A stretch of DNA of 64,000 nt. Source: Neurospora crassa OR74A. Its lineage: Eukaryota; Ascomycota; Sordariomycetes; Sordariales; Sordariaceae. Positions 1-12,400 of the stretch are shown one piece after another. A program made the translations under genes and the position numbers. The number at the start of each line of letters is the position of its first letter. Within the stretch, counting starts at the first letter, position 1. Location: contig NC_026505.1 in the NCBI RefSeq assembly GCF_000182925.2, positions 4,774,001-4,838,000 of the forward strand, read 5' to 3'. The notes under the pieces were generated by a model. The model saw only the letters and a list, made by a program, of their open reading frames with translations. It made no database searches and had not been told where the DNA came from.

Positions 1-1805
1 TGCGCAAGGCATTCGGTAAGAAACGGATGATGAGCCGTAACTCTATGAAAGCCTCACGCTAACAGTTTACAGAAATCGCGCTTGCCAAATTCTCACAGTT
101 CCCTGTTGAGAAGGTGGTGCAGATGATCATTCACTGCGACAAAGACGTGCTCGACAACCCGGTCGTCATGGATTTCCTGCAGAAGGATGATCTTTGCAAC
201 ATTTCGGATAACACTGCCAAAGTTATGGCACCATATAGCAAGGACTGGACTGGACCAGATGCCGGCAAAGATACCCGAGAACAGGATCCTAACGAGCTCA
301 CAAGACAGGATCAGATATATCTGTATACGGCGTTCGAACTTCATCACTACTGGAAGAGTAGGATGAGGGCCCTTGCACTGACTCGCAGCTTCGAACAAGA
401 ATACGAGGAGATTACTGAAAAGATGCGCGCCGTTGTAGCAGTGTCCGAATCTTTGAGAGATTCCGTGTCCCTTATGAACGTACTCGGCCTCATCTTGGAT
501 ATCGGTAACTATATGAACGATGCGAACAAGCAAGCCCGCGGTTTCAAACTCTCTTCTCTTGCCAGACTCGGCATGGTGAAGGACGACAAGAACGAGTCGA
601 CGCTTGCGGATCTCGTCGAACGTATTGTGCGCCAGCAATACCCAGAGTGGGAAGATTTCGCCAAGGACATCGAGGGCGTTATTGCGGCCCAGAAGATCAA
701 CATCGAACAGCTTCAGGCTGATGCCAAGAGGTATATCGACAACATCAAGAACGTGCAAATGTCTCTTGACTCAGGCAATCTCTCCGATCCGAAGAAGTTC
801 CATCCCCAGGATCGCGTGTCGCAGATTGTGCAGAGGGTCATGAAGGATGCTCGGTTCAAGGCAGAGCAAATGCAGTTGTATCTGGAAGAGATGGTGCGCA
901 CATACAACGACATCATGGTCTTTTACGGCGAAGACCCGTCAGACGACAATGCTCGTCGCGAATTCTTTTCCAAGCTGGCGTCATTCATCACGGAGTGGAA
1001 GAGGTCGCGCGAGAAGAACATTCAACTGGAAGAGCAGCGTAAGCGGAACGAGGCATCGATGAAACGCAAGAATGCCCAGTTCAAGGCTTTGCAAGCGAGC
1101 GAGGCACAAGGACCGGCAAGCCCAACGAGTACGGGGGCGATGGACAGCTTACTCGAGAAGCTCAGAGCGGCTGCTCCGCAAACCAGAGACCAAAGAGACA
1201 GGAGGAGGAGAGCACGTCTCAAGGACCGACATCAAGTCCGCATCGCTTCAGGCCAACAAGTACCAGATTTCAACGAAATCCCCGAGGTGGAAGCTGCCCT
1301 CCAAACTGGCAAGAGTGCTGCATCCGCGACCACGGACGACGACGGCGCCGGCAACGGTCTTGTCAGCCCCGATGCCCTACCGCCAACAAAGGAGGCTCCC
1401 GATGCGGAGGAAGACGACGTCGCTCGACGCGCAGCTGCATTGTTGCAAAGCTTCCAGGGTGGAGACGGGGCGGAAGATGATGCAGAAAAGAGGGAAAGTT
1501 TGAGGAAGTCGAGGAGACAGACTGCGGCAGAGGAGAGGAACATGAGAAGGCGGAGGAGAGAAAAAGCCCAGACTAGCACGGCTGGGGAGGAAGGGAAGGA
1601 CGAGTCAACAGCGGCAGATGGATCAGAAGCCGCGCCTTCAGCTAGCGCTGAGGACCTTTCAGCTGCCGAAGCCAAGACGGATGGGCCATCATCACCACGA
1701 CCAGGCACAGCGACGGGTGCCGAGGCATCGGAGGAGACTGAGACTACACCTACGGCGACGGCGACGGACACGAATCCTGAAGAAAGTAAAGAAACAACAG
1801 GATGA
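1..1805 (+). CDS. bni1: Formin, C-terminal half of FH2 domain plus DAD (5' end outside window)
   Basis: Formins nucleate and elongate unbranched actin filaments at hyphal tips and septa. The gene enters from the left edge. Visible coding sequence is 1-15, an intron at 16-72 (donor GTAAGA, branch GCTAAC, acceptor TACAG), then 73-1805 ending in TGA. The junction restores phase and reads into an FH2-like segment (ALAKFSQFPVEKVVQM, then the MAPYSKDWTGP stretch). The FH2 lasso/coiled part runs to about nucleotide 1080 (EFFSKLASFITEWKRSREKN). From nucleotide 1140 comes a diaphanous autoregulatory (DAD) motif, MDSLLEKLRAAA, followed by the basic run RDRRRRARLKDR. This implies autoinhibition through an upstream FH3/GBD region that is not in the window. 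The tail is disordered and rich in Ala, Glu and Thr. The family is certain. The BNI1/SepA assignment rests on fungi usually having one such formin. Confidence 0.93.
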
Positions 1806-2821
1806 TGAGGAGATGTTGCATGTCGCTTGTTCTGTATCATTCGAAGTTTTATCAAGTTCTGTTTGCACATTGTACACATCAAGCAGCATGATGCAAGCTT
1901 TGACAAAGTCGAAAATGGAGAACGCAGTCCCGATAGTGCACAAACAGAGCCTCATATTGAAAAGAGTACGTAATGTCTACTGAGAAGGAGCCATTTTAAG
2001 GTGGAGTTGAAGTAGAAGTTGAGGACCAAGAGGTTTCTGAGACCATGGCTTTTTCGTAGCTAAAGAATTCTAGCTGATTGTGTGGATAAAAGTAGAATGC
2101 TGTACTGTCCGTGATCAAGATTCAAATACAGTAGGTAGGTGACCATCATCACTTGAAGCCAAGCTTTCCGGGGATTCATGGAATAACTCTCTTGGCTCTC
2201 TTATACCTCGTGGGGGTGGATACCCCATAAAAGGCGAGATGTTACGTCGTAACGACGATCCCCCATTTTCCACCTATGTACGCACTCCCCAACTTGTCCC
2301 TCAGCGAGCGGCAAGGGGGGAAGAAGCATTTTAGCCGCGAGCAGCCTGATTCATCATTCCACCCTCGTCAGCAGGTTGCTCCTGCGGAAAATCCCCGATT
2401 ACCGTTGAGTGCCTGTCCCTTATCCGAACCTTAAACCATGATACCCAGGCGCCAATGGCTCCACTATCTTCGATTCAAAGTTGTGATGGTTACATATTCA
2501 GGCCTTTCGGGAGAATGAACCGCGAGATAAAGTGAGGGGAATGAGGTGGTGGTGGGTGGTAATGATGGACTGCGACCATGTGGTATCGTTCATTCAGCTT
2601 GATATACCGGGGAGTGCCCATTTCCTGTACATGTTATCTCGTTGTTTTTTTCTGTTTTATTTTGTTTTGTTTTGTTGTTGTCACGTCGGTACTCTCTCCA
2701 GAGTTTCTTACCTTCCAACTATCGAGTATTCCAACAATCGGATGAGGCCAAAGACCGTGAACGCCTATCTCTCTCTCTACCATATCTACACTACATCATA
2801 CCCATCAATAGCCGCACCAAC
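1806..2821. other. Intergenic region, formin to DUF2264 gene
   Basis: No gene is visible. The stretch holds the formin 3' UTR and the promoter of the next gene. It includes a 13-bp palindrome with a single central base (GTTACGTCGTAAC, 2241-2253) and a T-rich tract near 2643-2673. Pyrimidine-rich sequence with CTCTCTCT precedes the ATG at 2822. Confidence 0.5.
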
Positions 2822-5146
2822 ATGAACACCATCAAACCCATAACCACCAACAACACCACGACCCCGGAAGGCGTCCCCGGCCTCCTCCTAGGCCATTCAA
2901 CGCCCCACCCCTTCTCCCTCATCACCCCCCTCTCCACCCGCTCCTCCGTCCAGTCCCTTCTCCGCACCCTCCTCAACCCCCTCCTCCCCTTCTTCTCGCC
3001 CCTCAAATCGCGCATCCGCATCCCCGGCGCCACCGCCGTCCGATTCGACCAAATCGCTTCCGAAATCGAGGGGCTTGCCCGTCCACTCTGGGGACTGGCT
3101 TGTTTGCTGGCGGGAGGCGGGGAATATGAACACAAAGATTGGTGGATCGAGGGGATTAGGAACGGGGTTGACGAAACTTCAAAAGAGTTTTGGGGGTGGC
3201 CGAGGGACAATGATCAGCGGATGGTGGAAATGTGTCCGTTGGGGTTTGCGCTGGCGGTGGTGCCCGGGTTGTGGGAGGGACTTGGGGAGAAGGGGCAAAG
3301 GGGGGTTGAGAGGTGGCTTGGGGAAAGTGTGAATGAGAAGAAGTAAGTGGGCTCTTTCTCTCTTTTTGGTTGGGCTTGGGATGCGATGAGAGGAGTGGAC
3401 GGGAATGGAAGGAGGGAAGGGGGCAAGTAAGGGAGAAAAGGAAGGAAGGAAGGAAAGAGACAGAGAATACTGACTGCAGGGGGTAATTACAGCATGCCCA
3501 ACACTAATTGGCTGTGGTTCCGAGTCTTTGCCAACCTTGGATTGAAGACAAATGGTGGAAAGTTCTCTCAAGAGAGATTGGATGCTGATATCGAGCATCT
3601 CAATACGTTTTACCGCGGTGATGGGTGGTCTAATGATGGCCCGGAGGGTATTCATCGTATGTTGCACCACCTGGCCCTACCCATGGAGGAGAAAACGCTG
3701 ACAACAAGGCAAAGAAATGGATTACTACTCTTCGAGCTTTGCCATCCACTTCCTTCAGCTACTTTATGCAAAACTAGCTGGCGAAGATGAGCCCGAACGG
3801 GCTGCCGAGTTTAAGAGGAGGGCACAGGTTGCCGCATTGGATCTGGTACACTATTATGACAAAGAAGGTGAGTGACCACTCAAGTTATATTCGATCCAAG
3901 AGAAACATTTCTAAACCAACATCCAGGCCGTGCCATCCCCTTTGGCCGCAGTGTCGGCTACCGCTTCGCCATGGTCTCCTTCTGGGGCGCCCTTGCCTAC
4001 GCCGACGTCGAGCTCCCTGCTCCTCTAACCTGGGGCATGGTCAAAGGTATCGTCCTCCGCCATCTCCGCTGGTGGCAAACACAAGACAACATGTTCAGCC
4101 CCGCCGGCACGCTCACCATCGGCTACTCCTACCCCAACATGTACATGGCCGAGAACTATAACAGCCCTGGCTCCCCCTACTGGGCCTGTCTAGCCTTCAT
4201 CTGTCTCGCCGTGCCCGAAACGCACCCCTTCTGGACCTCCTCCGAAGAAGACCCGTGGCCGGTCATCCCCGCCGTCAAACCGCTCCCGCAACCGGGTCAC
4301 ATCATGAGCAACCTCGGCGGCCATTGCATGCTTCTCTCCTCTGGCCAAGCTTGCTCCTACCCGATGAAGGGCACCCACGCCAAGTACGGCGCCTTCGCTT
4401 ACTCCTCCGCCTTTGGCTATTCGGTCCCCCCGGGCTGCTTCACGCTCGAGCAATACGCCCTGGCCTCACAACTGGGATTCTCTGACGACGAAGGCGAGTA
4501 CTGGAAGACTCGCCGACTGTCCACCTCCCGTCTTGTCTTTGAAGAAAACAACCCCGTACTCATTTCCGACTGGACACCTTACCCAGACGTCTTCGTAACC
4601 ACCTACCTCCTCCCGCCCACGCCCGCCGCCCCCAACTGGCACCTGCGCGTGCACCACATCCACGCGCAGGGGCGCGAGGTGATGACGGCCGACGGGTCGT
4701 TCGCAATCCTTAACGAGCGCACGCCGGACGGTCGGTATCTAGACTTGTACGACGCAGAGAAATGCGAGGGCACTTCCCCCAAGCTCATCGGGAACTACGA
4801 CCTGAACACTCCCGAAGCCTGGGCTCCCGCCAAGAAGGGAGCGTTTGCGGTGTCGAGGGCGGGAGCGGTGGGGATCAGAGCGCTAGAAATTGAGAAAGAG
4901 ACAAGAGGGGGCAGAGAGGCGATGCTAGTGAATGCGGATCCGAACTCGAATTTGGTGGAGAGTAGGACAACGATTCCGACGCTGCAGCATAGGATTGAGA
5001 AGGGGGAAAAGTGGTGGTATGTAACAGGGATTTATGCGAAGCCCGCGGGCGAGGATGTGGGGAAGGAGAGGTATTTGGAGGGATGGGAGAAGGGGCCTGA
5101 AGTACCGAGATGGTTGAGGGACATTATTGAAAAGGATGGGCAGTGA
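2822..5146 (+). CDS. DUF2264 domain protein
   Basis: This is a member of the DUF2264 family, found in fungi and bacteria. Its biochemical role is not established, although the fold is thought to resemble alpha/alpha-toroid carbohydrate-active enzymes. I read four exons: 2822-3342, 3493-3647, 3709-3867 and 3927-5146. Introns have donors GTAAGT, GTATTC and GTGAGT, and all junctions keep phase, giving 684 residues. The second intron's acceptor could also be at 3714, which drops two residues. Family landmarks are [57 protein letters not shown] and [14 protein letters not shown]. The protein has no signal peptide or membrane segment that I can see. The ATG at 2822 was chosen because the family match begins soon after; the open frame further upstream is T-rich leader. 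It converges on the aminotransferase gene, 295 bp away. Confidence 0.88.
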
Positions 5147-5441
5147 GAAGGGGCCCAGTTGATGACGTGGTGAGAAAGAAAGAAACCAGGGAAGTGGCTG
5201 CTACAAATGAAATGGCCTTTACAGATGAGTTTCTGTATCATGGGGGTATCCATCCCAATCGCGTTTGAAATTGGGTGTGTATTAAACTTTTTTCTTGTCG
5301 AAGAACCCGACACCTATGCTCCCCGCTATCCCATGCCATCCCATGTTGCGCCTTCCAGCTGACTTTTATGCCGGTTCCTAACCCCCCTACCCATATTCCC
5401 AGATTTGTATACCTTTTTTTAGTTTAGGTAGACTTCGTAGC

Positions 5442-6857
5442 TTAAGCCTTGGCAAACTCATGGATGAAGTTGGCCAGCTTCTCAGCACCTTCCAGAGGAA
5501 TGGAGTTGTAGTTGGAAGCACGGATGCCACCGACGCTGCGGTGGCCCTTGAGACCGGTCAGGTTGATGGCGGTGGACTCCTTGAGGAAGGCCTTCTCGGC
5601 CTCGTCGACGTTGCCACCCTGGAAAGACATGTTAGCCCATTTCTCAACGACAAAGGAGCAACCGGCACCGAAAAAACTTGACCCACCTTGATGACGCGGA
5701 AGCAAATGTTCATCTTGGAACGGGCAGACTTGTCCGGAACGATCTTGTAAGCCTCAGGATGGGCCTCCAAGGCCGAGTAGATGAGCTCGGCCTTCTTCTC
5801 AGCAAGGGCCTGCTGGCCGTCAACACCGTTGGGGAAAGTGGCGAGGAGCTTCTTGAGGACCTGGCCCGCGATGTAGACACTATCACTTTGTTAGCCTGGA
5901 ACACACGCCCCCCTGAAGAAGTTCGGGAGAAACCTACTCAAAGATGCTCAGCGTGTTATACAAGCTGTTGTTCTTGGCAATAATCTCATACTGAAGAACG
6001 ATAGGAGGGATAGGAAGGGCGAGTTTCCTGAGCAGGGCCGGGCTAGGCTGGCTGAGGGTAGGTGGGAGGAAGGTCTTCTTGAGGATGGCAACAGCGACAC
6101 CGGTGCAGCCAAGGTTCTTCTGGGCGCCGAAGAAGAGGAGGGAGTAGTTGTTGACGGGGATGCGGCGAGAGAGGATGTTGGAGGACATATCAGACACAAC
6201 AATGGGGCCGGTGCCGTCCTCCTTGGGCTCGAGGATCTTGGGGAAGTTGGGGAACTCAACGCCATCAACGGTCTCGTTGTCGCAGAAGTAGACGTAGGCG
6301 GCGTCCTTGCTAAGCTTCCAGGTGCTCTCGTCGGGAATCTTGCCGAACTTGCCGTCGTTGATGGTGCGGGCGTCACACACTAGGTTGACGTACTCAGGGC
6401 CGAGCAGGCGGACGGCCTCCTGGTAGGCCTTGAGCGACCAGGAGCCGGTGACGATGTAGTCGACCTTGAGGCCGGACTCTACGCGCTGGCGAAGGGCGGC
6501 AAGTACCTGGGCCTCATCGGCGGCCGCACCCTCGCCGAGCTCCTTCTGGACAGCGGCGTGCTGGCGGGAAACCCAGGCGCCAACGAGGTTGTACATGGAG
6601 GCAGCGAACTCGCCGGTGCCACCACCCTGCATAAAGAGAACCTCATACTGCTCGGGAGAGAAGTCGAGGTAGGTGGCCAGATCGGCCTTGGCCTCGTTGA
6701 TGATCTTGGCCGCAAGTTCGGAGCGATGAGAGTGCTCGGCGATACCCAAGCCGGTGCCCTGGTAGTCGAGCAGCGCTTGGGCGGCGGTCTCGAGGACGTC
6801 GGTGGGAAGGGCGGCAGGGCCGGCGCCGAAGTAGGTGATGTCCGCGCGGGCAGGCAT
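5442..6857 (-). CDS. SER1: Phosphoserine aminotransferase (PLP-dependent)
   Basis: The enzyme converts 3-phosphohydroxypyruvate and glutamate to phosphoserine and 2-oxoglutarate, the second step of serine biosynthesis, in the cytosol. Exons on the minus strand are 6857-5938, 5879-5687 and 5618-5442, with introns of 58 and 68 bp (donors GTAGGT and GTGGGT). They give 429 residues, somewhat above the bacterial SerC length. The start ATG begins MPARADITYFGAGPAALP, the typical amino terminus. The pyridoxal-phosphate lysine lies in FFGAQKNLG (about K247), preceded by SDMSSNILSR. The last exon ends with the substrate-binding GHRSVGGIRASNYN segment. A perfect TGACTCA lies 331 bp upstream of the start. 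It is divergent from the hydroxyisourate hydrolase gene across 1.4 kb. Confidence 0.95.
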
Positions 6858-8278
6858 TTTGATATGTGTCTAAAACTGAAAATTATTTGAACTATCTAAG
6901 ACAAGTCTGAGTTGTTAAAAGTGCAAAGACAGTGAAGAGTTCAAAGAGTCTAGAAGTTTGGCACATCTCCACTCTTCTTCGCCTTGGCTTCCCGAGTCTC
7001 GAGTCCTTTTTCAGGGTTCAAGCCTCTGGCGGAATCGGAGTGTCACCAAACCTAAGTGACTCCCGCTTCAGCTCTCGTTCTCTTCAATCACTCACGAAAC
7101 CCCTTCCCCCCCTATTCATTGATGTTGATGACTCTCAACAATCGGTATTTGCCCGGTGTCGGCTTTCATTGTCCAAAATAAATGACGTGACTCATTGCAC
7201 ACCCCGTTCCCCAGGTTTCAGTCATACGCAAAATATTTACAGGGGTGGGAAAGCGCCGCCGCATCGTGGGGCCGTTTTTACACATGTTGTGGTCTTCCCC
7301 TGGCCACTTTGCAAGGGTGCCCCCAATTTCGATATTCATCTCTTGTCACGTTCATCCCAGACATGTCGACATCAAACATGGAACTCAAACTCTGGTCGCT
7401 GAAAGATTGCATATCCATCTTTCCCTCCTCTCTCTGACAGCATGCGCCCTTCGTGGTACCCCCATTTTAGGCTTCCCCATTCTTCCACGTCGAATTCGCT
7501 CTTTCCCAGCGTTGTGTAGCACCCTGAGCCATCGAAGGGAACCACACAAGTACCGCATCATCAGGACCGTGGCAGTGTTTCTCAACACCCTGTTTCTATT
7601 TACGGCTTATGGCTCTCCAAATGCCGGTGGGTAGGTACATCGACTACCTAGTAAGTGGTAGCACAACTGGGATGGGAACCACGATGGGAACCCTGCTGGA
7701 GCTGGAGCTAGCTCCGCCTGAGAGCTGCAGCGGTGCACGGCAGCCGCCGACGGCCCCAGTGGTGGTTCCCCATCGTCGCTGCTGCCGTGCGGCGGGAACG
7801 AGGAGGCTGTGTCGGTTGACGCCCCGTCCCGTCGTAGCGGACTTCACACCTTGAAATGATACAAAAAGATTCGGGGTTTCTTCTATCTTAGGTTTGAGAC
7901 TGATGAATCTGTGACTTGAGCTCTCTTCATCAAAGTCAAAACGGAAGTCACTGAAGAGTTAGCAGAACCCCCCGCCCCCCAAAAACAATCACCAACGTAC
8001 GTACCTGTCCCTTGGTTTTCACATATGTAACGCGTTTATCGCTGAGAACAGAAGCCCCGCTTGCCCCACCATTCCCCCCCAAGTGGAAGCTGGGCGCAGC
8101 TGTCACCCAGACCCCTGTCCGTCAACTTCACCTCCGCCAAAAGTCCCCATAAGTCCTCCAAACCTCACTTCACCTCAAACTCACCGCAGCTCTTCACCTC
8201 TCGAAGCCAATTTCTGACCTCATACTTGTTTCCAGACCCCAAACAGCAGGAGGAGAACTCTAATTCATTGTGCAAAAA
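6858..8278. other. Divergent intergenic region, SER1 to hydroxyisourate hydrolase
   Basis: About 1.4 kb without a supportable gene. It contains both promoters. Short open frames near 7195-7854 have no family features. A GGTAGGTA/CTACCTAG pair lies near 7630-7652. CT-rich sequence leads into the ATG at 8279. Confidence 0.5.
7057..7194. promoter_or_regulatory. Cluster of GCN4/CPC1-type TGACTCA sites upstream of SER1
   Basis: The sequence shows a perfect TGACTCA at 7188-7194, directly preceded by TGACG. Near matches are TGACTCT at 7129-7135 and TGACTCC at 7057-7063. TGACTCA is the known binding site of Gcn4 and its filamentous-fungal orthologue CPC1, which induce amino-acid biosynthesis genes on starvation. 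The cluster is 200-340 bp upstream of the aminotransferase start codon. Binding is inferred, not shown. Confidence 0.55.
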
Positions 8279-8695
8279 ATGGCAACCAAAGACCGCATAA
8301 CGTGCCACATCCTCGACACCTCCCTCGGCCAACCGGCCCGTTCGGTGCGCGTCAAGCTCGAGCTTCTGTCTGCTTCTTCCACCTCCTCCCAAACCCCCAG
8401 CAAAACCTTTGAATCCATAACCGACGAAGACGGCCGCATCAAGACCTGGCTGCCCTATTCCTCCGCGCTTTCCTCGGGCGAAGTCCCCGTCTACACCTTG
8501 GAAGACGTTTTTGTCAACGACATCAAGGGCCCGTCGAGATGGATGTTGCGCTTTGATACGGCAGGGTATTTCGGTGGGGAGGATAAGACCTTCTTCCCCG
8601 AGGTGACGGTGGTGTTTAGGGTGGAGGAGGGACAGACGTATCATGTCCCGCTCCTGTTGGCGCCGTATAGTTATTCTACTTATCGGGGGAGTTAG
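8279..8695 (+). CDS. 5-hydroxyisourate hydrolase (transthyretin-like protein)
   Basis: The enzyme hydrolyses 5-hydroxyisourate, the product of urate oxidase, to OHCU in purine catabolism. The single exon encodes 138 residues from ATG 8279, where ITCHILDTSLGQPA starts almost at once. Catalytic residues of the family are in place: His10 (CHILD), Arg53 (DGRI) and His122 (TYHVPLLLAPY), plus the diagnostic carboxy-terminal tetrapeptide YRGS. The protein is about 20 residues longer than typical members. The extra length lies in a Ser/Thr-rich loop (about residues 31-42) and a longer segment around 61-86. No peroxisomal signal is seen. No other ureide-pathway gene is in the window, so the pathway role comes from the family alone. 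Confidence 0.93.
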   Translation: MATKDRITCHILDTSLGQPARSVRVKLELLSASSTSSQTPSKTFESITDEDGRIKTWLPYSSALSSGEVPVYTLEDVFVNDIKGPSRWMLRFDTAGYFGGEDKTFFPEVTVVFRVEEGQTYHVPLLLAPYSYSTYRGS

Positions 8696-9424
8696 AGGGG
8701 GGAGGTTCAGATGGAAGACGTTGAGAGGAACGAAAAGGAAAGAAAGGAAAGACGGGATTGGGGGGTTTGGAGACACGGGGGGCGGGGGGTGTGGGTAATG
8801 GGTTAGATGAGAAACCACATGGGAGGAGGAGCGATGACGTCGTTGTAGTAGTGGGAGGATGGAAGCGGCTGAATCAGTTGCAGACATGGGGAAAATGAGC
8901 ATGAGAGATCAACGTTTCAACGGTTTCGATTTATTTGGCATTTTGTTGTATACAGTCCGAAACCGGTTTGATAGTCGGCTCGACACCTTGGGTTAACTTC
9001 CCTAGATATTTGCATGCTGTGAACATGCCTTCTCCAAATGATATATACCATTTGAAATCTTGCTCGCTCCTTTCCAATCCGTATCTAGCCATTCATTGAG
9101 TCCTTGAGAGGTTTGGGGCAACTTGGAAGACATCTCGTCCAGTATACCAGGAGTCCCTAGTTACTAAAGGTGCAAACAAACACCAATTGAATCGTACAAA
9201 TATAATCATGTGCTATAGCATTGACAAGCGGCGAGCAAGACAAGATGTGATATATCACCTTCGTAATTGTAGCTATCGAGTGCGAAAGCAATGGGCTTTA
9301 TTATTAGGAACGACCATACTGTCCAGGTAAACGTCGTGTAATGGTGGTAATAGTTGCTCTGTACAATTTCCTGTTCTGGACTGGAGAGGGCCGAGTTGGG
9401 ACGTATAGCTCAGGCGACCCCCCC
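8696..9424. other. Hydrolase 3' flank up to the AT-rich island
   Basis: No gene is visible. Base composition is still mixed here. The switch to extreme AT occurs abruptly after a run of C residues near 9420-9426. Confidence 0.5.
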
Positions 9425-12400
9425 CCTTGTCGGACCCATAAATTCTTTTATATATATAACCCTATCCCGAATGACATATACATTAACGTACAGCGTACAG
9501 AGTATATAGAAGTACTTCGCATTATTGTATTTTTATAAAGTATAGGTTACGCTAAGTATATCCTATTTAGCCGCGAAATAACCCGATCGGTACATTGCAA
9601 CCTTTAATATATTTATAGTAAATAGTGTAAATAGAAGGGGTTGTAAAGTGTTTATATACTACTTTATAATATTATTTATAACTAAAATTTACTTATAGGA
9701 AGGTTATTAATATAAGGCGATAGCCGTATACTATCCGCTTGTATTGCGGGTTATATTCTTGGATATATTATTATATATATATAAATTATTTATTTATATT
9801 AACTATCCGAATAGCGCTTTTATATTATTATAAAGTACTTCGAATATAATTCTTAGATATTTAAGAATATAGTTTTGAGTTGATATATATAATAGTATAG
9901 GCTTTTGGGGATTATATTCTTTATATACGAAACTAAATATAAAATATACGTATAGTATATATAAAGTTACTATAAAGTATTCGTAAAGTATTTGTAAAGT
10001 ATTTGCGAAATGTTCGTATAATTTTAATTAATAATTAGATATACTAACCCTAATATACGCTTAAATATATAAAAAGATTATATTCTCTCCTTTCCTTTTG
10101 TTACTATTTTCTTCCTTATATTTATTTTATCTTTTTTAATTTCTATTTACTATAAGTAATATAGGGGGTAATACGTCCTTCTTTTCTTATATTCTTTTTA
10201 TAGTTATTTATCTACTAATATTGGTATTATTTAAATATATTAAAGGATATTCCTCTAAAATTATTTACCGAGGATTAGAATACCCTAATTAGTATAGAGA
10301 ATTTAGGTATCGATGCTATAAATTTTAAAGAAATATAAATTATTAATACGGTTATAGTATTAGATTTATAATACGAGGAAGAAGGTTTATAATTACTTAG
10401 CGAATTGGTCTTTAATACTACTATTAATTTAAACTTAAATATATATATACCTTCGGATAATAATATTAAGCTAGTTCTATTCCGAACTATCTAGTTAATT
10501 ACCTATACTTTTTCCGACCCTAATAAAGGGAATTGGGCTTAGTAATTTCGAATTAAAAATTTCGTATACTATTATAATTTCCTAAACTTTCCTAAGGATG
10601 ATATTAGGGGATTAGGTACTATATATATATATATAATTAAGGGTATAAATCCTATTGAAGTAAGGAATTAGTAGAATTAAATAGGTTTTTATATAGTCTT
10701 TAATTTACTTTATAATAGTCTTACTAACGGATTAATAATAGGTTTAATAGTATTAAGCTTCTATTTACGGAGAAAGTAAATATAGGTCCGTTCGTTGCCC
10801 TTTCTTTAGTTAAACGGAATTTAATTGTATTAAAAAAGGATATACCGGCGTAAAGACTTATTCTCATCTTTATTCTTATATTTAAAAGGCAATTAATAAT
10901 AGGAGGAGTATAAATAATATTTTATAATTATAGTATAATATATAGGAGGAATTTGTAGATAAGTAATATTTATAGAATTAGGATAGAAAGTAGGCTATAG
11001 TATTATAGTTCGTTAAATTCCTTCGCGATTATAAGAATTCGAATATAATGAAGGTAAAGTGCGGAATTCCTAAAGAAAATTGTTACTTAATTACTTTTGA
11101 AAGTTTTGTAAATTTAGTTTTACTCCTACTTAATTGGAGTATATATTAATAATTGTTTTTATTTAAATAATAAAATATACTATATATAGTATTAAGTATT
11201 AATACTAGAAAGTAAAGCCTAAATTATATTAAGGAAAGTATTTCTTTCTATTGTATAAGGATGCTACTAGGTAATAGTATTAGAATTTAATTATAGAGGT
11301 TTTGTAGAATTATAATAGAAGAAAGTAGGTAATTATAATTAGTTTTGGGTATAAGGAAAATAAAAACGACTTTTATATAGAGATTATCCGGAATAAATTG
11401 AAGAGAAAATACTATAATATATTCTCCTTCACTCTATCTTTATTATAATTTATCCAAACCTAATTTAGGGTTTAACTAATATTTAATAATACTTAATTAA
11501 TATATTACTTAGAATAGAGGTATAATATATTTTCAATTTTATATAGGTTATAAATAATTAGCGTCCTTACTAAATTCGCTTTGAAATTTTTATATTAGTA
11601 AATTAGATAAACGTTCTGTATTGTACTCTACTTATCTATAAAAAGTATAATTATAGCCCGCCTATACCTAATAAAATTCTCGATATTCTTTAGAAAGGTA
11701 TTTTTGAGAGGATTATAATAATTTACAATCTAACCCTTACCCTGGGTAAGTTTCCCTATTACTAATTTTAATTATTTATTTAATTAATATATTTAGTAAA
11801 ATTATATTTATATTTAATTTTATTCGAATTTTATTAATACTAGGGGGCTATATCCTTTATTGAATTTACTAATAAATTTAATAATAATAATTAAATTAGG
11901 GCTATAATTTATAAGTCTAAACTTATTTAATACCCTTCTAGTATCGACGAAGCAATACTTATAGTATAATATATAAGGGAATAAAACCGAATAAATAAGG
12001 TATATAACTCCTTATAAAGTAGTTTGTAAGTTTATAGGAACCCTTCAAAAACCCTTTGAAAACCTTTTAAAAACCCTTTACTAATAGCGTCCTAATATAT
12101 TTAATACTTTTATTAAGAGGGAAAGCAATTTATATATATCTATTTCTTTCCGGAGTAATTTAATAAATTAATATAAATAGAATACTTCGAGGTAGATATA
12201 TTTTTTAAGAGGATTTACTAACCCTTCTCTAAAATTATATTTGTATTTAAAAATTATATTTCTAAATTAAGTATAACTATTTTCCTAATTAAATATTATT
12301 TAAATTACAATTAATAAACTATAATTTATATCTTCGTACGAACTTATATTAATTGTTATTACTTTATTTTCTATTATAAAATTTTTTAAGAATTTTTTTA

